DNA from: Dehalococcoidia bacterium
GTDB taxonomy: Bacteria; Chloroflexota; Dehalococcoidia; SAR202; UBA826
Length of the DNA stretch: 5,334 nucleotides
Direction: 5' to 3'
Assembly: GCA_012965485.1 (NCBI GenBank)
Contig: DTSF01000041.1
Span: 1 to 5,334, forward strand
Position 1 is the first letter of the stretch. Each line of letters begins with the position of its first letter. Below are positions 1 through 5,334 of this stretch, in pieces. The position numbers and the translations under genes are program-made. A model generated the notes under the pieces. The model was not told the origin of the DNA. It worked only from the letters and a program-made list of their open reading frames with translations, and did not search any database.

Positions 1-669
1 AGAACAGATACTGAATGTTTGTGAAACTGTGTTTGCCACGGCGGTAAAGCACTTTTCTGAGAAGGAGGGACCAGTAGCCCCTGCCTGTATGACCATAATC
101 CCGTTCGCGGTTAATTTTCGTTTGAGAAGATCGAAAAACTCCACTGTAAACAGCTGAAAAGCTGGCCCGTATTCCAATGGGTCAGGAACATCAATGATCG
201 CGACGTCAAATCTTTTGGTTAACGATTCAACAAATTCTAAAGCGTCTGAATAATATAAATCCATACGAGGGCTGCTGAAGGAATTCATATGGTGATTTGG
301 TAAGAATTTTTCACATAGTTCTACTAATTTCTGATCTATATCTACCATGGTCACCTTTTCAACACTGGGGTATTTTAAGACCTCTCTCGCTGTTGCTCCT
401 TCCCCTCCTCCTACGATCAGAACATCCTTTGGATTTGTATGTGACACCATACTGGGATGCACTAATCCTTCATGGTAGACAAATTCATCAAGTTCAGTTG
501 ACTGGGTTTTGCCGTCTAATATGAGAGACCTTCCGAAACATTCTCCCTCAACGATCATTACATGTTGAAATTCAGTTTGAATATCGCATATTACCGAGGT
601 GATTCTTTCTGCCTGTATCAGACCGGCGCTAATTGGCTCTATATGCCATTCAGTTGATGATATGTTCAC
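1..669 (-). CDS. speE: Aminopropyltransferase, SpeE family (spermidine/thermospermine synthase-like), 3'-truncated by the window edge
   Basis: This cytosolic enzyme transfers the aminopropyl group of decarboxylated AdoMet to an amine acceptor such as putrescine, agmatine or spermidine. I translated 223 codons on the minus strand; the frame is open to base 1, so the C-terminus lies outside. Visible motifs are YHEGLVHP (65-72), the nucleotide-binding loop GGGEGATAREVL (87-98), VDID (109-112), DA (142-143), the catalytic DVPDP (160-164, Asp160 and Asp163), FQLFT (171-175) and QAG (195-197). YHE and GGGEGA, in place of YQEM and GGGDGG of classical spermidine synthases, resemble the Thermus SpeE and plant thermospermine synthase branch, so the acceptor is uncertain. 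The GTG start at 669-667 is firm: an in-frame TAA lies directly before it and GGTGA lies 6 nt upstream. It overlaps the speD stop as GTGA, implying translational coupling. Family identity is near certain; substrate is not. Confidence 0.95.
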   Translation of the reverse strand, partial: MNISSTEWHIEPISAGLIQAERITSVICDIQTEFQHVMIVEGECFGRSLILDGKTQSTELDEFVYHEGLVHPSMVSHTNPKDVLIVGGGEGATAREVLKYPSVEKVTMVDIDQKLVELCEKFLPNHHMNSFSSPRMDLYYSDALEFVESLTKRFDVAIIDVPDPLEYGPAFQLFTVEFFDLLKRKLTANGIMVIQAGATGPSFSEKCFTAVANTVSQTFSICS

Positions 670-680
670 TTACCGTCACC
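666..680 (-). promoter_or_regulatory. GTGA stop/start overlap and RBS coupling speD to speE
   Basis: The speD TGA (668-666) and the speE GTG (669-667) share the tetranucleotide GTGA. GGTGA (680-676), an anti-SD match, sits 6 nt before the GTG, and TAA (672-670) blocks any start further upstream in the speE frame. Ribosomes ending speD are therefore well placed to reinitiate on speE. Confidence 0.75.
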
Positions 681-1043
681 GGAATTTTCTTCATCTTCTC
701 TTATCCCTCGGTCAATAATCGTAGAAAAAGAATCTCCTGATTCCAATTTGTCACAGATGATCTCGCAGGCTTTTTCCAAATTAAAATCTTCACCACATGA
801 AAAAACATCCACTGAAGCATATGAGTATTCTGGCCAGGTGTGGATACATATATGCGATTCTGCTATTGAAACAACGCCGGTTACCCCTACAGGTTTGAAT
901 TTGTGAAATGTCTCTCCAATGATGGTAGCGCCTGCAGAGTTCGCAGCCTCTTTCAAAACACCCTTCACAAAATCGATATCATCAAGAAGGCGAGAATTGC
1001 AATTTTCTAAATCTAATAGAATTTGGGTTCCGAGAGACTTCAA
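666..1043 (-). CDS. speD: S-adenosylmethionine decarboxylase proenzyme (class 1B, SpeH type)
   Basis: This pyruvoyl enzyme decarboxylates AdoMet to give the aminopropyl donor used by the adjacent SpeE. The 125-residue proenzyme has the length of the short bacterial class 1B family. It should cleave itself between Glu62 and Ser63 in the motif AESHICIHTWPE (61-72); Ser63 becomes the pyruvoyl group. His68 and Cys83 (in FSCGED, 81-86) match the processing and proton-donor residues of the Thermotoga maritima enzyme, with the same numbering. The N-terminus MKSLG is typical of the family and fixes the TTG start at 1043-1041. A possible SD, AAGGTG, lies 8 nt upstream (1057-1052), and the only in-frame codons further up run quickly into a TAA. 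The acidic tail after about residue 112 is poorly conserved in the family. It is the first gene of the operon and overlaps speE by 4 bases. Confidence 0.96.
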   Translation of the reverse strand: MKSLGTQILLDLENCNSRLLDDIDFVKGVLKEAANSAGATIIGETFHKFKPVGVTGVVSIAESHICIHTWPEYSYASVDVFSCGEDFNLEKACEIICDKLESGDSFSTIIDRGIREDEENSGDGK

Positions 1044-1104
1044 TGTTAGTACACCTTGGGGTTAGGATAGGTTCCGAATCAATAAAATATTTGGCTTGGG
1101 TGGA

Positions 1105-1110
1105 ATTATA
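1105..1110 (-). promoter_or_regulatory. Candidate -10 box (TATAAT) for the speD-speE operon
   Basis: On the minus strand a perfect TATAAT lies 62 bases before the speD TTG. Transcription would start near 1098, leaving a leader of about 55 nt. No good -35 hexamer is present at 16-18 bp; the region there reads AAATTT, so either an activator helps or the match is chance. I see no convincing leader hairpin. Confidence 0.4.
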
Positions 1111-1130
1111 CAGGAAGCTTAATCGTAAAA

Positions 1131-1147
1131 TTTGACCCTGATTGACC
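1131..1147 (+). repeat. Tandem TTGACC hexamers, 10-bp period
   Basis: Two direct copies of TTGACC start at 1132 and 1142, one helical turn apart, in the divergent control region. The second may also be the -35 of the rightward promoter. Seen from speD, the copies lie upstream of its TATAAT, where an activator could bind. With only two hexamers, chance occurrence is quite possible. Confidence 0.3.
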
Positions 1148-1171
1148 TACCCAGCCTTGCTCCCATATGCT
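1142..1171 (+). promoter_or_regulatory. Candidate promoter for the reductase/acyl-CoA dehydrogenase operon
   Basis: TTGACC (1142-1147, 5 of 6 to the -35 consensus) is followed after 18 bp by TATGCT (1166-1171, 4 of 6 to the -10 consensus). Transcription from about 1178 would leave a short leader containing the SD at 1190, which agrees with translation starting at 1202 and not at the earlier TTG at 1142. Confidence 0.35.
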
Positions 1172-1189
1172 AATTCGAGGTTATCTACT

Positions 1190-1195
1190 GGAGGT
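1190..1195 (+). promoter_or_regulatory. Strong RBS GGAGGT that fixes the start at 1202
   Basis: GGAGGT lies exactly 6 nt before the TTG at 1202-1204, the best ribosome binding site in the window. The in-frame TTG at 1142 has no such site, and the 20 residues it would add are not part of the CurA/YncB family N-terminus. Confidence 0.85.
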
Positions 1196-1201
1196 AGGAA
1201 T

Positions 1202-2212
1202 TTGTCAACTGAAATCAATCTCAGAGTTCTTCTTAAGTCAAGACCGAAAGGTTTCCCAACCGAAGACAATTTTGATGTGGTGGAATCTACGATTCCGCAG
1301 CCACAGCAGGGAGAGATTTTACTTCAATCATTGTGGTTGTCTCTCGATCCCTACATGAGGGGTCGGATGAACGATGCCAAATCATACGCACCTTCAGTAA
1401 ATATCGGTGATCCTATGGTAGGTGGTTCAGTTGCTAAAGTTATAGAGTCTAGATCACCTTTGTTCAAACCTGGAGATATAGTGGAAGGGAGATTTGGTTG
1501 GCAAAGCTATGCCTTGTCGAATGGACTGGATGTACGGAAGGTTGATGAATCTCTAGCACCTTTGCAGACCGCGGTAGGTGTTTTAGGTATGCCTGGCTTG
1601 ACGGCATATTTTGGCTTTTTGGATGTTTGTGACCCGACCCCAGGAGATACGGTGGTAGTTTCTGCAGCGTCAGGTGCAGTAGGTCAAATTGTAGGGCAAA
1701 TAGCCAAAATAATGGGTTGTAAAGTAATTGGGACAGCTGGATCTGAAGCCAAAGTTTCATTTATTGTTAATGAATTAGGCTTCGACGCAGGAATAAATTA
1801 TAAAAATACTAATGTTGGAGAATCTTTGGATGAATTATGCCCAGAAGGGATTGATGTATATTTTGACAATGTAGGTGGTATTGTCACCGATTCCGTGATG
1901 GACCGAATCAACACAGGTGCAAGAATTGCTATATGTGGTCAAATATCCCAGTACAATCTTGAATCTCCTGATATGGCTCCTAGGAACTTAGGTATTTTAA
2001 CTAGATCACAGGCTAAAATGCAGGGATTTTTAGTTTTCGCATATGAGAGCAGATACGACGAGGGCATTACTCGAATGGCCTCTTGGATTAAAGAGGGAAA
2101 ACTCAAATATAAAGAGGATGTTGTAGTAGGGTTGAGAAATGCACCCAGGGCGTTTATTGGGATGCTGAACGGAGAAAACTTTGGTAAGACTTTAGTGAAA
2201 GTTTCGGAGTAG
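1202..2212 (+). CDS. MDR-superfamily NADP-dependent oxidoreductase, CurA/YncB type (zinc-independent alkenal/enone reductase)
   Basis: Members of this family use NADPH to reduce the C=C bond of alpha,beta-unsaturated carbonyls; relatives include E. coli curcumin reductase CurA and prostaglandin/leukotriene reductases. From the TTG at 1202 the protein has 336 residues, close to the roughly 345 of E. coli CurA. It starts near SRPKGFPTEDNF (13-24), then LSLDPYMRGRM (46-56), GMPGLTAYFG (129-138), the Rossmann loop AASGAVG (155-161), YFDNVGG (220-226) and ICGQISQYN (244-252). The end, with an NAPRAFIGML and a FGKTLVKV segment, is also typical. I see no structural zinc cysteine cluster, as expected for this branch. 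The stop is 3 bp before the acyl-CoA dehydrogenase-like gene, so the two are surely co-transcribed. The family call is strong; the natural substrate is unknown, so no symbol is given. Confidence 0.93.
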   Translation: MSTEINLRVLLKSRPKGFPTEDNFDVVESTIPQPQQGEILLQSLWLSLDPYMRGRMNDAKSYAPSVNIGDPMVGGSVAKVIESRSPLFKPGDIVEGRFGWQSYALSNGLDVRKVDESLAPLQTAVGVLGMPGLTAYFGFLDVCDPTPGDTVVVSAASGAVGQIVGQIAKIMGCKVIGTAGSEAKVSFIVNELGFDAGINYKNTNVGESLDELCPEGIDVYFDNVGGIVTDSVMDRINTGARIAICGQISQYNLESPDMAPRNLGILTRSQAKMQGFLVFAYESRYDEGITRMASWIKEGKLKYKEDVVVGLRNAPRAFIGMLNGENFGKTLVKVSE

Positions 2213-2215
2213 TCT

Positions 2216-3316
2216 ATGCCTGAAAGCCTCACGCCAGATCTGCTTAAATTTCGAGAGGAATTTTCTGACTTCCTGTTGGAGCATTTGGGTAGCTCTGAAA
2301 ATGAATTTAGGGAATTAAGTTTGGAGAAAGGCTACTACCGAATGGCTCAGCCGATAGAACTGGGTGGACGTGCCTCATCTGCCATGGAAATGTTAATCGC
2401 TCGTGAAACTATTGCCAAATCAGGTATTTTGTATCCAGGATCTATAATTGGTCCCGAGCCCGGGCTTCTATCGAAGGCGGTTGGGCTTTTGAAATCCAAC
2501 TATCTTATTCCTCTCTTGAGAGGCGAGAAAAAGGGGGCATTTGCCTTTACGGAGTCAAATGCTGATTTACCAACTGTTGCTAAATGGGATGATGGTAATC
2601 TAGTGGTGTCAGGCGAAAAATCCTATGTCTCGGGAGGACATTTGTCTGATTTCATGTCCGTGGTATTAACCGTTGATCCTGAAAAAGTTACCGATAAGTC
2701 TGGTCCTGCAGTCCTGGTTATCGATTCCAATTCTGACGGTATAAAAATGGGAGATCCATTTTATAGTTTGGATGGCAGTTCGCATGTTGTAGTTGAATTC
2801 CAATCAGTGAATGTAGATGCCGCCAATATAATCGGGGAGATTGGCCAGGGAATACCTCGAGCCTTGGGAAATATAATGCAGGAGAGGATAGAACAATCTG
2901 CTACCTCGGTAGGTTTGGCAATGTATGCCTTGGATATAGTGACAGCCCATCTGAAGAAACCCCATAGGTCTGGTGGAACACTTTCTGATTTTGAAGGGGT
3001 GAGGTTGAGATATGCCGACATGCGTATCAATACCTTTGCCGCAAGATCTGTTCTGTACAGAGTAGGAAGACTCCTAGGTTCCGGAGATCAGTTTATAAAT
3101 GAAGTTACAACAGCTAAGATATTTTGTACTGAGGCGGCTTCTAGTGTAGTTGATACAGCCGTTCAATTAGTCGGTGGTCAGGCTTTAGTATCGGGCCATC
3201 CTTTGGAAGATTTGTACAGAAAAATAAGATCGATGCGAATTGCCGGTGGTGCTTCAGATATATTGAGGCTTAATGTGAGTAAGGGAGTATTTGAGTTTGA
3301 TTCAGGCATTGTCTAA
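2216..3316 (+). CDS. Acyl-CoA dehydrogenase family flavoprotein, divergent
   Basis: The family oxidises acyl-CoA thioesters to 2-enoyl-CoA with FAD and passes electrons to ETF. The 366-residue protein follows the family order: helical N-terminal domain (about 1-105), beta domain with AFAFTE (108-113) and SGEKSYVSGG (132-141), and C-terminal helical domain (about 210-366). The MCAD-type catalytic Glu is absent: its place in RIAGGASDI (341-349) is Gly344. A Glu at QER (222-224) sits where long-chain and isovaleryl-CoA dehydrogenases keep theirs and is the likely base. The FAD-contacting R-x-F-G segment reads HRSGG (250-254), and the usual downstream Gln is Glu260, so flavin binding may be altered. 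The ATG at 2216 has GGAG 6 nt upstream (2206-2209), with only 3 bp from the preceding stop. It could be an active dehydrogenase of unusual specificity or a non-beta-oxidation member. Substrate unknown. Confidence 0.9.
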   Translation: MPESLTPDLLKFREEFSDFLLEHLGSSENEFRELSLEKGYYRMAQPIELGGRASSAMEMLIARETIAKSGILYPGSIIGPEPGLLSKAVGLLKSNYLIPLLRGEKKGAFAFTESNADLPTVAKWDDGNLVVSGEKSYVSGGHLSDFMSVVLTVDPEKVTDKSGPAVLVIDSNSDGIKMGDPFYSLDGSSHVVVEFQSVNVDAANIIGEIGQGIPRALGNIMQERIEQSATSVGLAMYALDIVTAHLKKPHRSGGTLSDFEGVRLRYADMRINTFAARSVLYRVGRLLGSGDQFINEVTTAKIFCTEAASSVVDTAVQLVGGQALVSGHPLEDLYRKIRSMRIAGGASDILRLNVSKGVFEFDSGIV

Positions 3317-3347
3317 AAAAGTTTCGAGTCTGGCAATTAGTCAAATA
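3317..3347. other. Convergent intergenic spacer, no terminator visible
   Basis: These 31 bases separate two genes that end face to face. I find no GC-rich stem followed by a T run on either strand. The only nearby inverted repeat, TTATT-GATG-AATAA at 3352-3365, is all A/T in its arms and lies inside the end of the minus-strand gene. Confidence 0.5.
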
Positions 3348-4601
3348 TTACTTATTGATGAATAACTGCTTTCTTTTGAGATTCAATACATACTGGAACT
3401 GCCCGTAATCCCCAATTTGTGAGATAGATTCGATAAAATCTCCAACATTGTCAAAATAGCCTCGTAATTCCCTTAGTTCCTGTCCTATAGGGCTAATTGA
3501 GGCAGGACTTTCAGCATAGTTTCCCCGAAAGGCAAAATATGCTTGGTTCAATTTTCTAATGTTGTAACCACCAAGCTTTAGATTCCATAGCTGTTTGTCC
3601 ATATATTGCTCTGCTTTTTCGATTTCTCCATTTCCGAGCATTTCTTCCACAATGGTTCTAGTTTCACGCAATATTCTGACTAGATGAGTGTTGTCCGAGT
3701 CCAAATTATCGTATCGGTATGATTTTACGGTAGGGTTACCAAGCACTTCGAAGGCTTCGTCTCCCAGTTCGTTCCCTGCTAAATCTGCCGCAGTTTCATT
3801 CAAAATTTGCATGTTCAGAGAGGACCACATATTTCTGCCCAGCGGTTTCAATATCCAATAGTTGTGTAGCCATTCGTGAGCTGCGGTGCGCATTATTTGT
3901 CTGAGCTCATCTTTGTCTGACACGATGGCTGGATAGGTTCCTAGGCCTGCGAGATCGTCAACTAGTGCAGAAGTGTTTTCATATTGTTCCGCCCTACTCT
4001 CAATTTCTGTGCGATCAGACCACTCTAAGTCAGGCTTTATCAATTTACTGCCTGTAAGTTCTATCTTGTCTCTTCTGGAGGTAATAAGAATATGAGGTGG
4101 GTCTCCAAGCCTGAAATCTGTGGGTGGGATAAGTAACCCAAAAGGTAGACCTAAGTTGTTATTACGCGCAGCACTGCTCACGGAGGATTCAATCGCTTCT
4201 TCTGCTCTACCTCTTAGTGCTTCTCTTTTCCGTCGTAAATATTCGATTTCCTTATTTTTGAGTGTTGTCTGACTCATCGATGTTGTATCCACTAAGCGGT
4301 TAAGTGTTGTTGAATTATCTAAGCTAACTAGCTGCTTTTGGAGTTTTAATGTCGTGGTTAAATAATCCTTAATTACAGTGTTTCGTTCAGCGTCATTAGG
4401 TTTGTGACCAGGGTATTTTTCCCACAACAGGTGTAACCATTTCAAAGGTACATGTCTTAGTTCCCAACGAACTAACGAGAAAGCATGAGGTCCAGCAGCA
4501 TAGTCGCTTTGAGTGAAATGATGAACATCGGATTTTGCAGATATAAGAATCAGAATTGCTATTATCGCTACAGATAGCGTTCTTTTTCCATTAATTCTCA
4601 T
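3348..4601 (-). CDS. Membrane-anchored putative zinc metallopeptidase (HEWLH), uncharacterised family
   Basis: I do not recognise a named family. The 417-residue protein starts with a basic stretch (RINGKR) and one hydrophobic segment (about 8-22), so it is probably a signal anchor protein with its body outside the membrane; no lipobox cysteine is present. A charged, probably helical region (about 110-145, with RRKREALRGRAEEA) precedes the core. HEWLH (242-246) matches the HExxH zinc motif, and NETAADLAG (268-276) supplies Glu269, 23 residues after the second His, as a plausible third ligand of gluzincin type. The stretch LPFGLLIPPTDFRLGDPP (152-169) and the HEWLH region resemble uncharacterised Chloroflexota proteins as I remember them. 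The ATG at 4601-4599 has no clear SD; an in-frame TAA upstream and the TM segment right after the start support it. It follows the YgjP-like gene by 27 bp, so it is likely in the same transcript. Peptidase activity is inferred from the motif only. Confidence 0.8.
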   Translation of the reverse strand: MRINGKRTLSVAIIAILILISAKSDVHHFTQSDYAAGPHAFSLVRWELRHVPLKWLHLLWEKYPGHKPNDAERNTVIKDYLTTTLKLQKQLVSLDNSTTLNRLVDTTSMSQTTLKNKEIEYLRRKREALRGRAEEAIESSVSSAARNNNLGLPFGLLIPPTDFRLGDPPHILITSRRDKIELTGSKLIKPDLEWSDRTEIESRAEQYENTSALVDDLAGLGTYPAIVSDKDELRQIMRTAAHEWLHNYWILKPLGRNMWSSLNMQILNETAADLAGNELGDEAFEVLGNPTVKSYRYDNLDSDNTHLVRILRETRTIVEEMLGNGEIEKAEQYMDKQLWNLKLGGYNIRKLNQAYFAFRGNYAESPASISPIGQELRELRGYFDNVGDFIESISQIGDYGQFQYVLNLKRKQLFINK

Positions 4602-4628
4602 GGTTTTGCTATTTCGATTTGTGTGATT

Positions 4629-5334
4629 TTAAATCAATGCCCATGAGGGTATTGAACTATTAGCGTCGGACTTTAATTGTTTCTGTAATTTTTTGGATCC
4701 AGGTAATGATTCATTTAGTAAAGACCAAAATTGTTTTGAGTGGTTCATTTCAAGGATATGACATAACTCATGAGTTACAACGTACTCAATTAGGCCAAGT
4801 TCAAGGAAAACTAAATTTCTGTTGAGGTTTATATTTTTTTTGTAAGAGCAGCTACCCCATATGCTTTTACGGCTACCTATTTTTATTTTGTTGTATGGAA
4901 TATTCAATTTATTGGAAATGGTTTCTACAGCCTTTCCTAAAATTGAGACGGCTTTACCTTGCAACCAGTGTTGGAGAAGCTTCGAGTTAGTGACTAGGGA
5001 CACTCTTTCTTTTGGTTCGTTGAGTATTATGGTTCCATTTGTCTCCGTCAGCTCGGAATTTTCCATGGAAGGGTTGCGGTAGATAACACTAAAGGCTTCG
5101 CTGCTGGCCGGAATAAAAATGTTTGATGGTTTGATGTCAAAATTTCTATTTTTGATATCACATAACTTCTGATTAATGTACAGACTATTTTGTTTAACGA
5201 TTCTTGTTACGGTTTTATGAGATAGACCTTTGGGCACTACGATCTCTACTCCGTAGGGAGGAAGAGATCGTATACTGATCGATCGTGCCTTTTTGCTCTC
5301 CCGGCGCCATAATTCTACTGTGAAACCTACTTCC
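4629..5334 (-). CDS. YgjP-like metallopeptidase (DUF45, SprT-like), 5'-truncated by the window edge
   Basis: This is a predicted cytosolic zinc metallopeptidase of the YgjP/DUF45 family, related to SprT and WSS1 proteases; cellular substrates of bacterial members are mostly unknown. The frame is open from the stop at 4629 to base 5333, giving 234 visible residues. It reads through with no in-frame stop, and codons upstream of the GTG at 5237 encode WRRESKKARSISIR and LPPYGVEIVVPKG, typical of the family N-terminus. The true start therefore lies just beyond the window and the GTG at 5237 is internal. Numbering from base 5333, key parts are SRKSIWGSCS (154-163), HELCH (188-192) with catalytic Glu189, and NHSKQFW (197-203) whose His198 is the third ligand, giving HExxHx5H. 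Family length of roughly 230-240 suggests only a few residues are missing. It is followed at 27 bp by the HEWLH membrane protein. Confidence 0.93.
   Translation of the reverse strand, partial: EVGFTVELWRRESKKARSISIRSLPPYGVEIVVPKGLSHKTVTRIVKQNSLYINQKLCDIKNRNFDIKPSNIFIPASSEAFSVIYRNPSMENSELTETNGTIILNEPKERVSLVTNSKLLQHWLQGKAVSILGKAVETISNKLNIPYNKIKIGSRKSIWGSCSYKKNINLNRNLVFLELGLIEYVVTHELCHILEMNHSKQFWSLLNESLPGSKKLQKQLKSDANSSIPSWALI
5238..5272. repeat. Perfect 10-bp inverted repeat forming a long hairpin inside the YgjP-like gene
   Basis: TACGATCTCT (5238-5247) and AGAGATCGTA (5263-5272) are exact reverse complements. Inside, CTCC (5249-5252) pairs with GGAG (5257-5260) around a GTAG loop, with a small A versus GA internal loop between the two stems. 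The whole could fold into a 14-pair hairpin in mRNA, near the 5' end of the coding region. No T run follows it in the mRNA sense, so it is not a standard terminator. Confidence 0.7.

Noticed and set aside
297..524. Plus-strand open frame with a hydrophobic 75-residue product
   Set aside because: It lies fully inside the minus-strand speE, whose motifs are unmistakable; the leucine-rich product is a complement artefact.
1044..1104. Riboswitch or attenuator in the speD leader
   Set aside because: The leader is only about 55 nt and I found no stable stem or known SAM-binding pattern.
1464..1760. Minus-strand open frame within the reductase gene
   Set aside because: It is opposite strongly conserved CurA-type motifs, has no RBS or family resemblance, and is a shadow.
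1939..2232. Minus-strand open frame across the reductase/acyl-CoA dehydrogenase junction
   Set aside because: It overlaps two convincing genes on the other strand and shows no recognisable motif.
2761..3030. Minus-strand open frame within the acyl-CoA dehydrogenase gene
   Set aside because: It is an antisense shadow with no independent support.
3352..3365. Inverted repeat TTATT-GATG-AATAA as a terminator
   Set aside because: The arms are only 5 A/T pairs and no T run follows; it is within the last codons of the minus-strand gene.
4861..5082. Plus-strand open frame within the YgjP-like gene
   Set aside because: It is antisense to the WGSCS-containing coding region and has no RBS or family signal.
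1..5334. Mobile element, CRISPR array, toxin-antitoxin or phage-defence system
   Set aside because: No transposase, terminal repeats, spaced direct repeats, or defence-type domains are visible; the HExxH proteins alone do not justify a defence call.

Overview
The window is bacterial, looks AT-rich by eye, and is tightly packed. Its genes use Shine-Dalgarno (SD) led starts with GTG and TTG as well as ATG. The overall flavour suggests Chloroflexota, perhaps a Dehalococcoidia/SAR202-like lineage. Three things point that way: a Thermus-like aminopropyltransferase paired with a small SpeH-type SpeD, the CurA-like reductase plus divergent acyl-CoA dehydrogenase pair, and a membrane-anchored HEWLH protein that resembles uncharacterised Chloroflexota proteins as I remember them. 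This assignment is an inference from protein style; no rRNA or other marker gene is present.

Region 1 (1-1043, minus strand) is a polyamine operon. speD (S-adenosylmethionine decarboxylase proenzyme, TTG start) is followed by an aminopropyltransferase of the SpeE family. The speE GTG start overlaps the speD stop in a GTGA, and speE runs off the left edge without its C-terminus. SpeD makes decarboxylated AdoMet and SpeE transfers its aminopropyl group to an amine.

Region 2 (1044-1201) is a short divergent control region. It has a TATAAT box facing speD, a possible promoter facing right, and two TTGACC hexamers 10 bp apart.

Region 3 (1202-3316, plus strand) is a two-gene operon with a 3-bp gap. 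The first gene is a zinc-independent MDR-family NADP-dependent reductase of the CurA/YncB type, whose start is best placed at the TTG at 1202. The second is an acyl-CoA dehydrogenase-like flavoprotein with several altered family positions. Together they look like a small redox module acting on unsaturated carbonyl or acyl-CoA compounds; the substrate cannot be read from the sequence.

Region 4 (3348-5334, minus strand) converges on region 3 and encodes two unrelated putative zinc metallopeptidases 27 bp apart. The upstream one is a YgjP-like (DUF45, SprT-like fold) protein whose reading frame continues past the right edge. The downstream one is a membrane-anchored HEWLH protein of no family I can name. 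No tRNA, rRNA, CRISPR array, insertion sequence or phage gene was found. The most interesting points are the uncharacterised metallopeptidase pair, the divergent acyl-CoA dehydrogenase, the non-classical SpeE subtype, and a long hairpin inside the YgjP-like coding sequence.
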